A stretch of 64,000 bases of DNA from Adineta steineri (taxonomy: Eukaryota > Rotifera > Eurotatoria > Adinetida > Adinetidae): positions 91,376 to 155,375 of the forward strand of contig CAJNOI010000142.1 of assembly GCA_905250115.1 (NCBI GenBank). The letters run 5' to 3'. Numbering within the stretch: position 1 is the first letter of the stretch; every line of letters begins with the position of its first letter. Below, piece by piece: positions 11,427 through 22,500 of the stretch. The position numbers and the translations under genes are program-made. The notes below the pieces were generated by a model. That model did not search any database, had not been told where the DNA came from, and saw nothing but the letters and a program-made list of their open reading frames with translations.

Positions 11427-12305
11427 CTATATATATATATAGAGTGTAATCTAATGATAGCCTTCACGATTTACAAGTTTCAATAAAATTTGATTTTAAG
11501 TTAATACTTTTTCGTTGATTAGAAAAGAAATATCTCTAATCGTATACTTTGTGATTTGTTGAAAGATAGAAATTAAAACACATTGTTTTATGAAATAAGA
11601 GGCGAAAAAGAAAGATGCTTTAATTAATAATTAATATCTAGGATTACTTTCTAGAGTTTCGTCATACCAATCTCTTAAATATGTAAACTTCGTTTTGTTT
11701 ATTTGTTTTCAAGTATATTTAACAAACAATGTCTACATTGAATGCTGAAAGCTTTACTAATTATTTCAAAATGATTACTTTTTTCTAGAATTTCTAAGTA
11801 TGGAATCGATCTTGATGAAAAAATAAGTACTTTATTTTCATCACTAGACTTGTTAAAAAAGCGTAAGTATACTAGTAGAAACTTAAAAGAATAGTAAATA
11901 TGTTTTTACAGAATTTCAATACTATGCTGAAGTCTGAACTCATTATCGATAATTTTTTTTACAAAAATACGCATCAATTATTACTATATCAGTCACAATG
12001 AGTATCTATCAAGAGATTAAACGAATTCACAGAAACATTATATAACTGAAAAGAATAATTCAGCTAAATAGAAAATTATTCTTCTTTTCTACTAAATTGG
12101 AGAGAATATAAATCCATGCGATTGATTTTTTATCTAGATTTTATAATATGAATTTAGAATCAAACTCATTATTTGTTAATGTAGTTCGAAAATCTAATTT
12201 TCTTTCTCCTGATATAGTAACATATTAATAAAATCTTTGAAACTAATCGAAAAATATCGGCGAAATATTTGCTGTTAGTAGATATTCAACAAATTAAAAA
12301 TTTAC
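11427..12305. other. unresolved gap between F-box exon and LRR exons
   Basis: If the F-box and the LRR array form one gene, linking exons should lie here on the minus strand. I see only weak candidates: an acceptor CTACTAACAG just after the F-box exon followed by a short open stretch (QIFRRYFSISFKDFINM), and an open stretch near 11720-11860. Neither has a convincing donor. Either there is a long intron or the middle has decayed. Confidence 0.35.
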
Positions 12306-12458
12306 CTTATATCGAGGATAAGTGTTCGTAACTGCATTCAGTCGTGTGCATACATCACGAACTGATAGAAGTATTTCTAATCGATCGAGATTGTCGAGAA
12401 TACAATAGATTATTTCGATGGGTAATGTATGAAGAGATGGAGGTGCTTTATTCGGCAT
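12306..12458 (-). CDS. F-box exon, likely 5' end of the LRR gene
   Basis: The ATG at 12458 opens MPNKAPPSLHTLPIEIIYCI and runs 51 codons to a GTAAAT donor at 12305 in phase 0. The LPIEII..ILDNLDRLEILLSVRDVCTRLN core is a typical F-box (Skp1-binding, SCF ubiquitin ligase adaptor). Phase 0 matches the downstream LRR exons. F-box plus LRR is a common pairing, so I infer a single gene reading down to 8520, but the intervening 880 bp is unresolved. A longer upstream frame relies on a GTG start and is rejected. Confidence 0.6.
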
Positions 12459-13320
12459 TGGTAGTACTTCTATTGAATAGTGTATTTTATTGATATATAT
12501 GTGCACTGAAGTATTTTTTCTTCTTTATCTATCCACGTGTATATGTGTTTATTGACTATATTGCACTTATATTCCTCATGGTTGTGCACTTTCTTGTTTT
12601 TGTGTAGAATAGAAAAAATATGATGGGTTGAATCCAAGGACTATAACTTGCCGATGACGTCATCGCACTTTCTCTTCGAACATGTATGAAAACATATTTT
12701 TATAGTATAACAGTAAAATGAAAGAAAAAACAGATGAAGTTATTACCAGAAAACATACGTGTTAATATCAATATTCCAATTCAATTCATAAGTCATTATG
12801 ATGAGCAATAAAAGATCATCATTTTTCGATACAGTTACTTTATAGAGTCTAGCACAGATACAAATTTTTACGCCCGGATCCGAACCAGACTCGACAGATA
12901 CTTTTAAAAATATGATAACTTCTTTCATCAGAAAAAAAATAAAGGTTTCGACACGTTAGAAGACATGGGGTCTTCTATAATGTCCCTAAATAGAATTAAA
13001 TATTTTGGGTGTGGGTGATGACATAAGCGAAAGATAATAATCTAATATTCACCCTCATCCTCATCCCCATTAACATCCGTCATAATGAGTAATCACTTAC
13101 ATTTTCTCTACATACTATTTTTATAAAATAAAAGAAATGAAATTTTTTTATTGAGAAGAGAAGATCATTTATTTTTATTCATTACTGTTTATGCTTCGAG
13201 AATAATATTGACAATCATAAATAATTTAGCTCGAATAATATATATATGTATATATAGACAAATGTGCACAATGGTAAAAAGTTCAGTAAAAAGTATCACT
13301 TGTTTTCACTTTCATCTTGT
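12459..13320. other. spacer
   Basis: No supported gene. It contains the inverted G/T-rich pair at 13007-13070. The minus frame at 12743-12928 shows no domain. Confidence 0.5.
13007..13070. repeat. imperfect inverted pair (GGGTGTGGGTGATG / C-rich arm)
   Basis: The left arm GGGTGTGGGTGATG (13007-13020) faces TCACCCTCATCCTCATCCCC at 13049-13068. Most G/C positions are complementary and the loop is about 28 nt. Confidence 0.5.
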
Positions 13321-13733
13321 TCAAAGAATTTGATCGACGGTGCGACTTCGTGCACAGCACCAATAAAGAATAAGACCTTTGAAAATATAATGACGAAAAA
13401 CGGTGACTAGACAAAATAAAATTAAGTAAAAACTTACCACCGATAGGAAAACAGACAATAATCAAGATCCATATAAGTTTTGAACATACACCTCGACCAC
13501 TCGTTCGTAACAGTTCAAAAATAGCAATCAAATCGAGAATTAAGATGACCTAAAATTAATGAAAAATTTATATTCATTGAAAAAACATAATCAGATTATT
13601 TTAAATAAAAACTTGCCAAACCAAAAAATCCGCCAACACTCGATCCAATAATAATATTATTATCTCCGCCATGCACACCCAATACCAATCCGACTAGTAA
13701 TAAAATTATAGGTAAGAAAGTAAATGAATACAT
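13321..13733 (-). CDS. small membrane protein with PLDc_N-like domain
   Basis: Three exons (13733-13617, 13549-13438, 13406-13321) encode 104 aa. Residues about 1-21 are a signal peptide or first TM segment (MYSFTFLPIILLLVGLVLGV). The remainder, ILDLIAIFELLRTS...KLIWILIIVCFPIG...ILYW..AR, matches the phospholipase D nuclease N-terminal domain (PF13396), a two-helix membrane module found at the start of bacterial cardiolipin synthases and as free-standing small bacterial proteins. The first intron uses a GC-AG pair (GCAAGT donor). No HKD catalytic domain follows, so it is a stand-alone form with no predicted enzyme activity. A frame upstream (13765-13965) also encodes a hydrophobic segment, but the only splice joining it leads to an in-frame stop. 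Confidence 0.7.
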
Positions 13734-14696
13734 TATGATATCTAATCAGACAAAAACGCGACAGTTAAATTTTAAAATTAAAATTAAAATCAAGAAAATA
13801 GTGCTCACATACTTGCATAAGTAAAATTAAAAAGAGAAAAACAAGTGCAGAACAGTGTGAGAAGAAAACATTACTCATCTCGTGGAGACCAATAATAATT
13901 GAAAATGACGTAGAAATCAAATATATGCAGGCGATAGATGGAAGTAGCATGTTTTTTTGCATCAATTAAATCGAGTAAAACATTAACTCATGAATAAAAA
14001 AAACAAGTAAATAATGAAACAACTCTAATGAAGAAAGTATTTTGAATCATGCAGATTTTTCGTATTTATTTGGTTTTAATTTCAACTAGATATGATAAAT
14101 TAAAGAGAAGGTTGAATAAACTAACGATACTATCTTTAATTGTTTTTATATAAACTTTACTCTTGCATTCCTCTTCTTCGATGAATCAGTGAACTATTGA
14201 ATTACGATAGTTGGCAGCCATTTTCCTTTTCCTTGTATGAGTGAGGGTTCGACTGCGACTGTAAAATAAATCAAAATATTCTATACTCCGCTGCTGAACA
14301 TTACATCAGCGATTTTGGATAATAAAGTCAGCACTTCAGCAGAATAACATATGATCATATTCTGAGGATGAGGGTATAATACAAACTATGCTCGTATTCT
14401 CACCCTCATCTATTTCGAATGTTTCATTTTAAGATATATAAATTCATTAAACAGAAGATAGAACTAAAAGACTTCATGTGATTAATTTCTTTTGAATAAA
14501 TACGTAAAAATGACTCATGTTATTTTACTACCAGATGTATAATAGGAAGAAAGAAAAATTTTCATCATTCTTTTTACATTAACACATGAGACAACGATTA
14601 TTCATTACCTATTTTTTCTGATGCAACTGACTACACATAAATATACTCTTACACAAACTGTTTTTTTTTAAACGATAATTATTGAAAATAGCAGAA
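13734..14696. other. spacer between divergent genes
   Basis: It holds the inverted pair at 14362-14411 and a hydrophobic minus frame (13765-13965) that I could not connect to a gene. No other feature was seen. Confidence 0.45.
14362..14411. repeat. inverted G/T-rich pair
   Basis: TGAGGATGAGGGTATAATAC (14362-14381) faces GTATTCTCACCCTCATCT (14394-14411). About 15 of 18 positions pair, and the loop is 12 nt. This is one of the better hairpins of the family. Confidence 0.6.
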
Positions 14697-15278
14697 ATGG
14701 TAAACATACGACAACATATGAATGGTACAACTGATACATGTACTTTCCGCAATGAAACATTAACCGACGATGATATTGAATATATTACCTTGAATTTACC
14801 TTCAACCTGTCGATATCTTCGTTTTTCTAGCATAAAATTAAGTGAAACAGCTGTGAGTTATATTGCTGAAAATCTTCTACTCCGTGGAAATAATTTCAAC
14901 TTGAAAAGTCTATCGTTGTATGGTACAAATTTGACAGACGAAGGTATAACAAATTTATGTCGTGCATTGATCGATGGTAATAATCATCAACTAAAATCTA
15001 TGGACATTGAATTGAACAATATTACGGATGTTGGTGCACGAGAAATTGCAAAAATGTTAGAAGTAAATCAAGGTTTAAAAAGATTGGATATAAGTTATAT
15101 GAATATTGGACGTGAAGGTATAATGCATATTTTAACTGCATTAGAAGAGAAAAATAGAACTTTAAAGACTTTGGATATTACAGGATCGATATCTACAGAT
15201 GAAAATATAAACGAAATTATTCAACGAATTCATGAACGAGTCAATGTGATAAACATGTGGCCAAATCATGGGCAATGA
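14697..15278 (+). CDS. single-exon LRR protein (ribonuclease-inhibitor type)
   Basis: 193 aa from the ATG at 14697; a frame extension to 14682 would need a TTG start. After about 45 residues come four to five RI-type LRRs: LKSLSLYGTNLTDEGITNLC, LKSMDIELNNITDVGAREIA, LKRLDISYMNIGREGIMHIL, LKTLDITGS. It is a protein-protein interaction module with no other domain and no signal peptide. Unlike the array at 8520-11426 it has no introns. AATAAA follows at about 15347. Confidence 0.8.
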   Translation: MVNIRQHMNGTTDTCTFRNETLTDDDIEYITLNLPSTCRYLRFSSIKLSETAVSYIAENLLLRGNNFNLKSLSLYGTNLTDEGITNLCRALIDGNNHQLKSMDIELNNITDVGAREIAKMLEVNQGLKRLDISYMNIGREGIMHILTALEEKNRTLKTLDITGSISTDENINEIIQRIHERVNVINMWPNHGQ

Positions 15279-16403
15279 ACAAAACAGAGTAGTATTTTTT
15301 GTAATCAGTTGTAACTGTTGACTCTCTAAAGCTAGAAAATGTTTTCAATAAAAAGAACAAATATACTTTTTTATCATATTTTTATACTTGCTTGAGGGTG
15401 AGTGTAGATATAGACATCGTCATTCATGATAAAAATTTCATCTGGATAGTTGTTTCCGTTCTTAATTTAATTAACGTACTATACTCATCTTCTATGTTAA
15501 AATAGTCTTATACAAATGTTTTCTTTATTCATATAAAATCAGTAACAAAAAACAAAGTTTAATAATGGACAATTTTATTAAATTAGTAATCTTAAACTCA
15601 TTTCTGTCAAGGAACATCATGATTTATTATTATTATATTAAAATTCTTCTAGAAAAATCTATTTATTTGCCACATTTTGACAATTTATGATACCTTTCTC
15701 GGAATTCACCAGTAAGTAAAGTTATATCTTCTTTCGATCCACTATCAAGTAACATCAGAAAGGAACAAAACGGACGTTTTAGAATATATTCATTGTATTT
15801 AACCTAAGTGTGTAATTTTATCTATTCTTAATTAGAAGTCGTTTTTAACCAAGATGTTTTTTTAATTAGTATTAAGTGTTCGATAGCTATTCAATAACGA
15901 ATAACCAACCTTTTCAATTCACCTTGCTCAAAACTTTCTTATTATGAAAAGCATATATCTGTATATATTTATTAGCATTAATTATTTATTTAAATAAATA
16001 ATTCCAAACTTACTATTATAAATATTTATTTCGTTCATTCAATTATTCGGTAATGCTACGAATTATGAAGAATGTGGAAGTGCAGAAATCTATAAATGAT
16101 TTAAAGGATGATCAAGTTGAGATTGTGACGGCAGTCTCAGTCAATTAATTTGGCGTAAGTAGTTGCAAAGATTTCTGCATAAAAAATATGGAAAACAAAA
16201 TGATCAATGTATTACAGATGGATAGTATAGTAAAAACATTTGGTATAATGTCAAAGAAACATGTACAAATTATTAGTACACTAATAATATGAAATTTGTC
16301 AACATATATTTGATGAGGAATAGATTTCTTTTAATTATAAACTTGAAACAGAATGTAGCAAATAATGACACTCAATTTATTTTGTATGATCATTATTAGA
16401 ACT
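15279..16403. other. spacer
   Basis: No supported gene. A CTTGAGGGTGAGTGT tract lies near 15391. A perfect 11-bp inverted repeat (TGCAGAAATCT at 16081-16091, AGATTTCTGCA at 16169-16179) bounds about 100 bp with no target duplication that I can see. Confidence 0.45.
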
Positions 16404-16931
16404 TTAAAGTTTCTTCTGAAATTCTTCCAAAATCTCCAAAACTTTCTCAGCTGTCTCTTTCACAGTCATTCTTGTATTATCTAATTGTACTTCATTTCTA
16501 ACTAATTCTCTTTGTCTTATATTTCTGTTCACTTCAATTGCCCGTTCAAAATTACGAAATCCACTATCTCTTGTTGGTTCCAAAACGCGTTGCTTCAATA
16601 TATCGTCGTTTCCAACTGTTAAAGTTATAATTAAATATTTAAATTCATCAGATGATAGATAATTTGATAGTTGTGATAGACGTTCATCACTTAAATCATT
16701 AACAAGTACATTTTTATATCCGTAGCGATGATAATTCTTCAAAATGAATATTAAATTCTCAAAAGACATGTGTTCTTCTTCATCTGAAGTGTTTGACCAT
16801 TCTCGATTCAGATGAAATTCACGGAGCCATCCGAAATCAATTAATACCCATGATTTATCTTGATTGATAAGGTTACAAACAGATGTTTTACCAGAACCAG
16901 GTGAACCACCAATGAAAATAATATCAACCAT
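16404..16931 (-). CDS. P-loop kinase-like protein
   Basis: 175 aa from the ATG at 16931. The ATG sits directly behind a splice acceptor (TTCTTCTTCAG/ATG), so the frame extension to 16955 is probably intron or outron. Residues 1-25 contain strand 1 and a Walker A motif, IIFIGGSPGSGKTSV. Residue about 33 begins a WVLIDFGW strand. The central IRQRELVRN stretch suits a lid. The layout is that of the AAA_33 / small-molecule kinase-like P-loop group (chloramphenicol phosphotransferase, gluconate kinase type). The substrate cannot be told from the sequence. It is single-exon in the coding part. Bacterial origin is possible but not shown. Confidence 0.7.
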   Translation of the reverse strand: MVDIIFIGGSPGSGKTSVCNLINQDKSWVLIDFGWLREFHLNREWSNTSDEEEHMSFENLIFILKNYHRYGYKNVLVNDLSDERLSQLSNYLSSDEFKYLIITLTVGNDDILKQRVLEPTRDSGFRNFERAIEVNRNIRQRELVRNEVQLDNTRMTVKETAEKVLEILEEFQKKL

Positions 16932-17308
16932 CTGAAGAAGAAAAAATTCATGCACTTAGACTTGAAGATTTAAAGATGAAAATTTCCCGACGATGAATTC
17001 TAGATGGGTAGTGTTAAGATGTACTTCCTTTTTACTTAGTTTTACTTGATAGACAACGTAAGAATAGGGACACATAAATCTCTTCAGTACGAAATGAATG
17101 TCATTTATGTGTGTTTAAAAACGAATAAAAGAATATTTGTTCTTCTCTAACATGTAAAGTGCATTCATTCTCTTTATAAGATAAGTTAAAGTTACGTTTT
17201 AGTTCTGTTCTGTTCTGTTTTCTTTTCTTTCTTTAAAAGCTCTATAATACAAGAATGACACTTTTCTATTTTTCTACTGATCATTTTCTTTCTTTTCTCT
17301 ATTGTTTT

Positions 17309-17357
17309 GAGAGTGTGAGTGTGTAAGATATGAATGTATTGCTCACATTCACACTCT
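17309..17357. repeat. inverted G/T-rich pair
   Basis: GAGAGTGTGAGTGTGT faces TCACATTCACACTCTT with a loop of about 18 nt; about 14 of 16 positions pair. Confidence 0.6.
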
Positions 17358-17560
17358 TCTAGTATTCACAAGACCTCCTTATAAACAAAATATCAGATCT
17401 AAAATTTCGTACTAACTACTGATGCTCAAATATTGATATACATCAAAATAACAGTGAATTTGTTATAACTCTTTTCCAAAAGGATAACACCATAAACTAA
17501 CTTTATATATGTTACGTTGGACTAGAATCTACAAAATAAAACTGATTCGAATTCAAAAGA

Positions 17561-17598
17561 ATGTGGATAAAAGTACTATCATCATGTGACATCCACAT
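17561..17598. repeat. short inverted pair ATGTGGAT / ATCCACAT
   Basis: ATGTGGAT (17561-17568) and ATCCACAT (17591-17598) are perfect 8-bp complements in the same spacer as 17309-17357. Confidence 0.5.
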
Positions 17599-18038
17599 CT
17601 ATCTTCAAAGCTGCTTTTGTTCTACATACTGGAATCAAAACTGTGAAAAATAGTGAATTCGAGTGATATTAATGTTCTGAATGACTGTATATTAAACTAC
17701 TGCGAAGTGCTTTATTAAGTCAAATGAAATAATCTGTCTGAACAAGAAAAAAATTAAAGCAAAATAGAATAAAGTAAGAAGTCGACAATGGGAGTTAGCT
17801 CTAATAAGAACCAACTATTCCTGAGCTGTTGATCTTAGCTACTGTGTTGTTTGTTGATTCTTTTTTGCTGAAGCATCTTCGTCGTCGTCTTTGTGTTCAC
17901 TCTTGTCCATATCCGTATCATTTTCGCTCATTTCCTCATAATTATTCTTACTGTTACTGTTATCATCATCATCATCACCACCAACGAGTTCCAGCAGATA
18001 ACCAAGTTTAATAGTTTTTTGCATTTTTTTATATTCAT

Positions 18039-18311
18039 TTAAGTGAATTTCATAGTTCCACTATGCCTCACATGGGAAATTCCTATTTCGCATTTGATGC
18101 ATTTCGATTGTTCGCAACAAACAGATTCAACATAGCGTTTATATTCATCCTTGGTAACCACATACGACTGATTGAAGTCATTGTCGTTTCGAAATGTAAA
18201 GCGCATCGGATATACTGTATTCATTTTCTTGTCATTGTCGTTGCTCTTTTTTTTCTTCTTATTTGCCACTGCCACTGCAATATTCCCTTTTCTTTTCATC
18301 GAATCTTGCAT
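18039..18311 (-). CDS. small basic/Cys protein, uncertain
   Basis: 90 aa, with a lysine-rich stretch (NKKKKKSNDNDKK, a possible nuclear signal) and then a C-terminal Cys/His cluster (CCEQSKCIKCEIGISHVRH) that could bind zinc. Immediately downstream in another frame, 18024-17839 encodes a 61-aa acidic low-complexity stretch (GGDDDDDNSNSKNN...), with no intron-sized gap between them. The two may be parts of one damaged gene or a chance pair. I do not recognise a family. Confidence 0.35.
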   Translation of the reverse strand: MQDSMKRKGNIAVAVANKKKKKSNDNDKKMNTVYPMRFTFRNDNDFNQSYVVTKDEYKRYVESVCCEQSKCIKCEIGISHVRHSGTMKFT

Positions 18312-19536
18312 TATGCTTGATACAATTTAATACTGTTTAGACATAAACATCAACAATATTTATAAAAAAGAATTTCGTTATTGCAACACAAAAGTGAAAT
18401 AATATTTTGAATTAATTCTTTGCTTTTGTGTTCTGTACTGTTAGATAAATTCAAATGGTAATGAAAGAAAGATGAATAAGCAATGACACACTACCTTCTT
18501 ACATCATCTATCAACAGATAAAGAAAGAAATTATTGATAATATCAGCACGATAGAAATCATAAGAAAATTCGGAGTTTTTTCATGTCAAAGTCCCTGTTA
18601 ACAACTACGATGAAATTTGAATAGAATGAGAAAAAGAAAAAATACAGTGAACCTAAAAAATGGTACAATCCATTGACTTTTTCATATCATCTTATTCTAA
18701 AATAGCATGACGACGCTTTCTCAATTTTTCCATTTTTCTATTAAAGAAAGATCGTTAAAAAACATGAAAGAAAAAGTATGAACAATTCATCAGTCTGATA
18801 ATAATACTTTCAAACAGAACCAACGAGTCAGTCATTGGATCTGATATTAAGAAAATAAATTTTATTAATCAAAAGCAGTTTTTATCATCAGGAAATCTAC
18901 AGGAGCGCTGCTTAGTTTAAACTTTTAAGAGATATGGAGAATGAAACTGCTTTATTTCGTGCAAAAGATTTTCGAGATACAGACGATATATTAGCATTGG
19001 ATACCGTTCGAGTTAAGATATTTAGAAAATCCGTTCAATGCAATTCACATAAATTAGTGACAAAAAGTTTCAGAATATCAATATACGCATGGATTATTAT
19101 CATATGCCAAAATTCACTACATTCTTGAGTAAACGCGTGTACATACGATTATACTCAAATATTTTTATAAACAATTTTCACCACTGATACAACACAGTAT
19201 TACAATAGACAAAAAAACAAAGCTTATATGTCTGAATGTATGAGAATTTTTTTCTTATAAAGATCATCGTTCCATTTAGACAGTGAAATGAATATACATG
19301 TTTCTCGAAGTTTAATATTGGACTGAATATATATATGGTTAAACATCACTTTCAACATTGAGTTTTAGTTTAGATTGATCGTTTGCCTATTATTAAATAA
19401 AATAATAAATATATCTATGAGAAGAGAGAGAACTTACCCCTATAATATGTTTATTCTCGTTTCTAAATGGAATAAAACGATCGATTCTATAATAAAAAGG
19501 TAATAAATTCGAAAAAAAGAAAAGAAATAAATCATT
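18312..19536. other. spacer
   Basis: A 64-codon plus frame at 18934-19128 (MENETALFRAKDFRDTDDIL...) has a reasonable first half but no recognisable domain and no splice continuation that I could follow. It is left uncalled. Nothing else is seen. Confidence 0.4.
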
Positions 19537-22500
19537 TTACTTCTGTTCGATATTTGCTAGCGCTATTTCTATTCTATCACTTTTGTTTTGTTTAAATATT
19601 TGACGCCAATAATCTTCAGCTATTGCACTTTCACGACGCATCATATCATTAACTATTGAGAAATTGAATAAAAATTTTGTTTTTGTTAAAGAAATACTTC
19701 GAATTACTTTTAAAATCTTGTGAAATATTATCATTCATGATTTTTACATTATCTAATGTTATTTCACTTGGAACTATAATACAAAATTTTATGTAATTAA
19801 ACTATCAAAACATTTTCAAGTTCTAATTCTATGTATCATATAGAGCTCAATGAGGTATGACTAATCCCTAAAAGAAAATCTTTCAGATTCTTTTTGAAAT
19901 ATTTGTAAATAACAAAATATGTAAAGCAGAAGCGAAATAAGTAGAGAAAATAAATTATCTATCCTAAATAAAACGAACATAACTCTTAAAGAAATCATTA
20001 TGGGCATTAATCTTTCGAGACCTTTTCATATTTCCTTGAGTTCTATCTGGTGCGGCAAAAAAGCATGATACCGTCAATATTTTGATAATATCTCTGTCAT
20101 TTTTCTACAAAAACGTTAGAATAAAGTTAACACATGACTTGACGAAATTAATTATTTCACTGATACTACCTAACTGAACATGAAGCCGCTCTAATCTTAT
20201 TTTTTTCTCGTTCTTTGTCACAGCAGCGTCAACAACTCATTAACGTAAAACATTGAGATCCTAGGCGCAATCTCAACGATATTTTCACAGAATTTAAATA
20301 ACAAAAGTTGTATATTTTGATCGAACTATATGTTTTCAAAGGGCAGAGATATTAGCAAAACACTAACGATACCATTCTTTATGCCCCACCCGATACAAAG
20401 TTCAAACATGAAAATGACTTGACAATTCAATTAATTTTCTCGGTGAAATTCAAAACATACTCGGTTGATATCGATTTTTCCAGAGTTTTATATGAACAAT
20501 AAGAAATCTTAGAAAACGAAAGAAATGATAAATAAGACTAAATGGTGGTGGCAGTGGCGATTTTTTGCTAAATTCATTAACAATTGAAAAACGTTGATAA
20601 CGCCATAAATTATGAGATTGTTCTTGAACATTTTGAATTGTAACACTAAATAAATCAAAGAAAATTTTAATAAAATATTGATTTAATTTATTACTTAAAT
20701 AAAGCGATGAGAACATTAAGAAGAAGAATATTAGCTATAGCAACAAATATAATTGCCAAAACAAAAGCCATATTCGAATATGAATCCGTACCAACTAGAA
20801 ATCAAAAATTAAATTCTTTTGAAATTAATTCAGTGAAAATCACATCTTTTTTACCAATTGGATCGACTTGTCCAAAAACTTTCCAAACACCATAATGAGC
20901 AATATCTCTCAATAATTTCCATGTCCATGCACTTTTTCTATCAACAGTCACTGTAACATTCAATAATTGTCCATCATCATCATAAATCCAATTTATTTGA
21001 GAAGCAGAAGTTATTAATGACCATGATGTGATGGAAAAACCGCATAAAAACACAAGAATAAAGCAAATGAAAAAGAATAGATCTCTCATCTATATTAATC
21101 AAAAATAGAAAAAAATTCAATATTTTCCAAGAAAAAGGACATACCGTATTAAAGATCATCACTAATTTCGGACCAAGACGTTCAAAAGCAGAAAATAAAT
21201 GAAGAATTCTTATAAACCAAACAATTAAATCAAGACATAAAAATATTCTAAGATTAATATTAATATTAGAATTATTAAATTATTTTTCAAAATCTTACTT
21301 TGAAATAACAAAAAAAGTTTCACTCATTACAAATCGTGTAGCAAATGCAATTAAATATAATATAATAGCAGTTATATCAATTAAATTCCATATATCATAA
21401 ATATATCCAGAAAAATCATTACAACTAATCTAAAATTTAGGTTTTTGAAAAAATAAATTATTTCGATGGATTTCTTACTTGACGAAGTTCTTCAATAATT
21501 AAATTCCATGTACAAATATGTAAAATAATTTCTGTTATTGGTAATTCAAGATTTTTTAGTTCAATAACTTTATGATGCGATATATTCAATGGAAAATAAT
21601 CAATTAGAATAACATAACTGAATAATGCAAGATACAATATAAAAAATATCTTTTAAATAAAAGAATTAGAATGAGAGAATTAATAATGATAAAAATAGCA
21701 TACTAAATTATAGCAAAAGCGAACAATAGGTGCATCATAGAAATACATCATTTTTTTAAACCATCCAATTGAATCATCTGTTATACTTTCAATAATCTAT
21801 TGATTTTAAAGATAATTAATAAAAAGAATCAATGAAAAATAATATTAACCTGTTTGCGTTTGCGTACATAAGGTAAAAAGATAGAAAATACAGGAATTAA
21901 TGGGAAAACTAATGAACAAAACATAATCTAGACAAAATAAAATCGTTAAATGGATTAAAATAAGAAAAGAAAACTAACTCTAAAGTGAATGGCTCGTCGT
22001 TTATAATTAATATGACCATACCTAAATATAAAACACATCAATCAAGATCCTCACTCAACGTCTGTCAATCATTACCATTTATGATCCAGATATCTTTGAA
22101 CACAATCTGATGCAAGAAATGATTGACATGATGCTTCTTCAGCTACATGAAGTGGATCAATATTATCAAAAGCAATAGCAGATTGTTTAAGAAGATTAAC
22201 AGCAAAATTTTCATCACTTAGAAAACATTGATCAATTATCTCGGTTGCATATTTATCGAATTGACTAAAACGAAAAATATTATATCATGTTTAATCTGTA
22301 TTCTTTAATACTAACACGGCATTATTTTCATAACGTTCTCTTGTTGCTGAATGAAGTGCCATGGAACTTGCTTGTCGATAGATTTGTGCAGCAATTAATG
22401 GACTAAAAAATTGATTCTAATAACAACAAAAAAAATATTCAGATTCTTAATCAAATGAAATTTTACCCAAGTCTTTGAACAAAGATATGTACTCAAGTCA

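Larger units (their letters stand above)
16932..17838. other. spacer with two inverted pairs
   Basis: This is the promoter side of the P-loop gene. It contains the inverted tracts 17309-17357 and 17561-17598 and otherwise AT-rich sequence. Confidence 0.5.

Noticed and set aside
13765-13965. hydrophobic 66-codon minus frame upstream of the PLDc_N gene
   Set aside because: A good donor (GTATGTGAG) exists, but joining it to the next acceptor gives an immediate in-frame stop. The downstream ATG is self-sufficient.
16081-16179. 99-bp segment bounded by TGCAGAAATCT / AGATTTCTGCA
   Set aside because: The perfect 11-bp inverted ends are intriguing, but no target duplication or second copy is visible, so no element is called.
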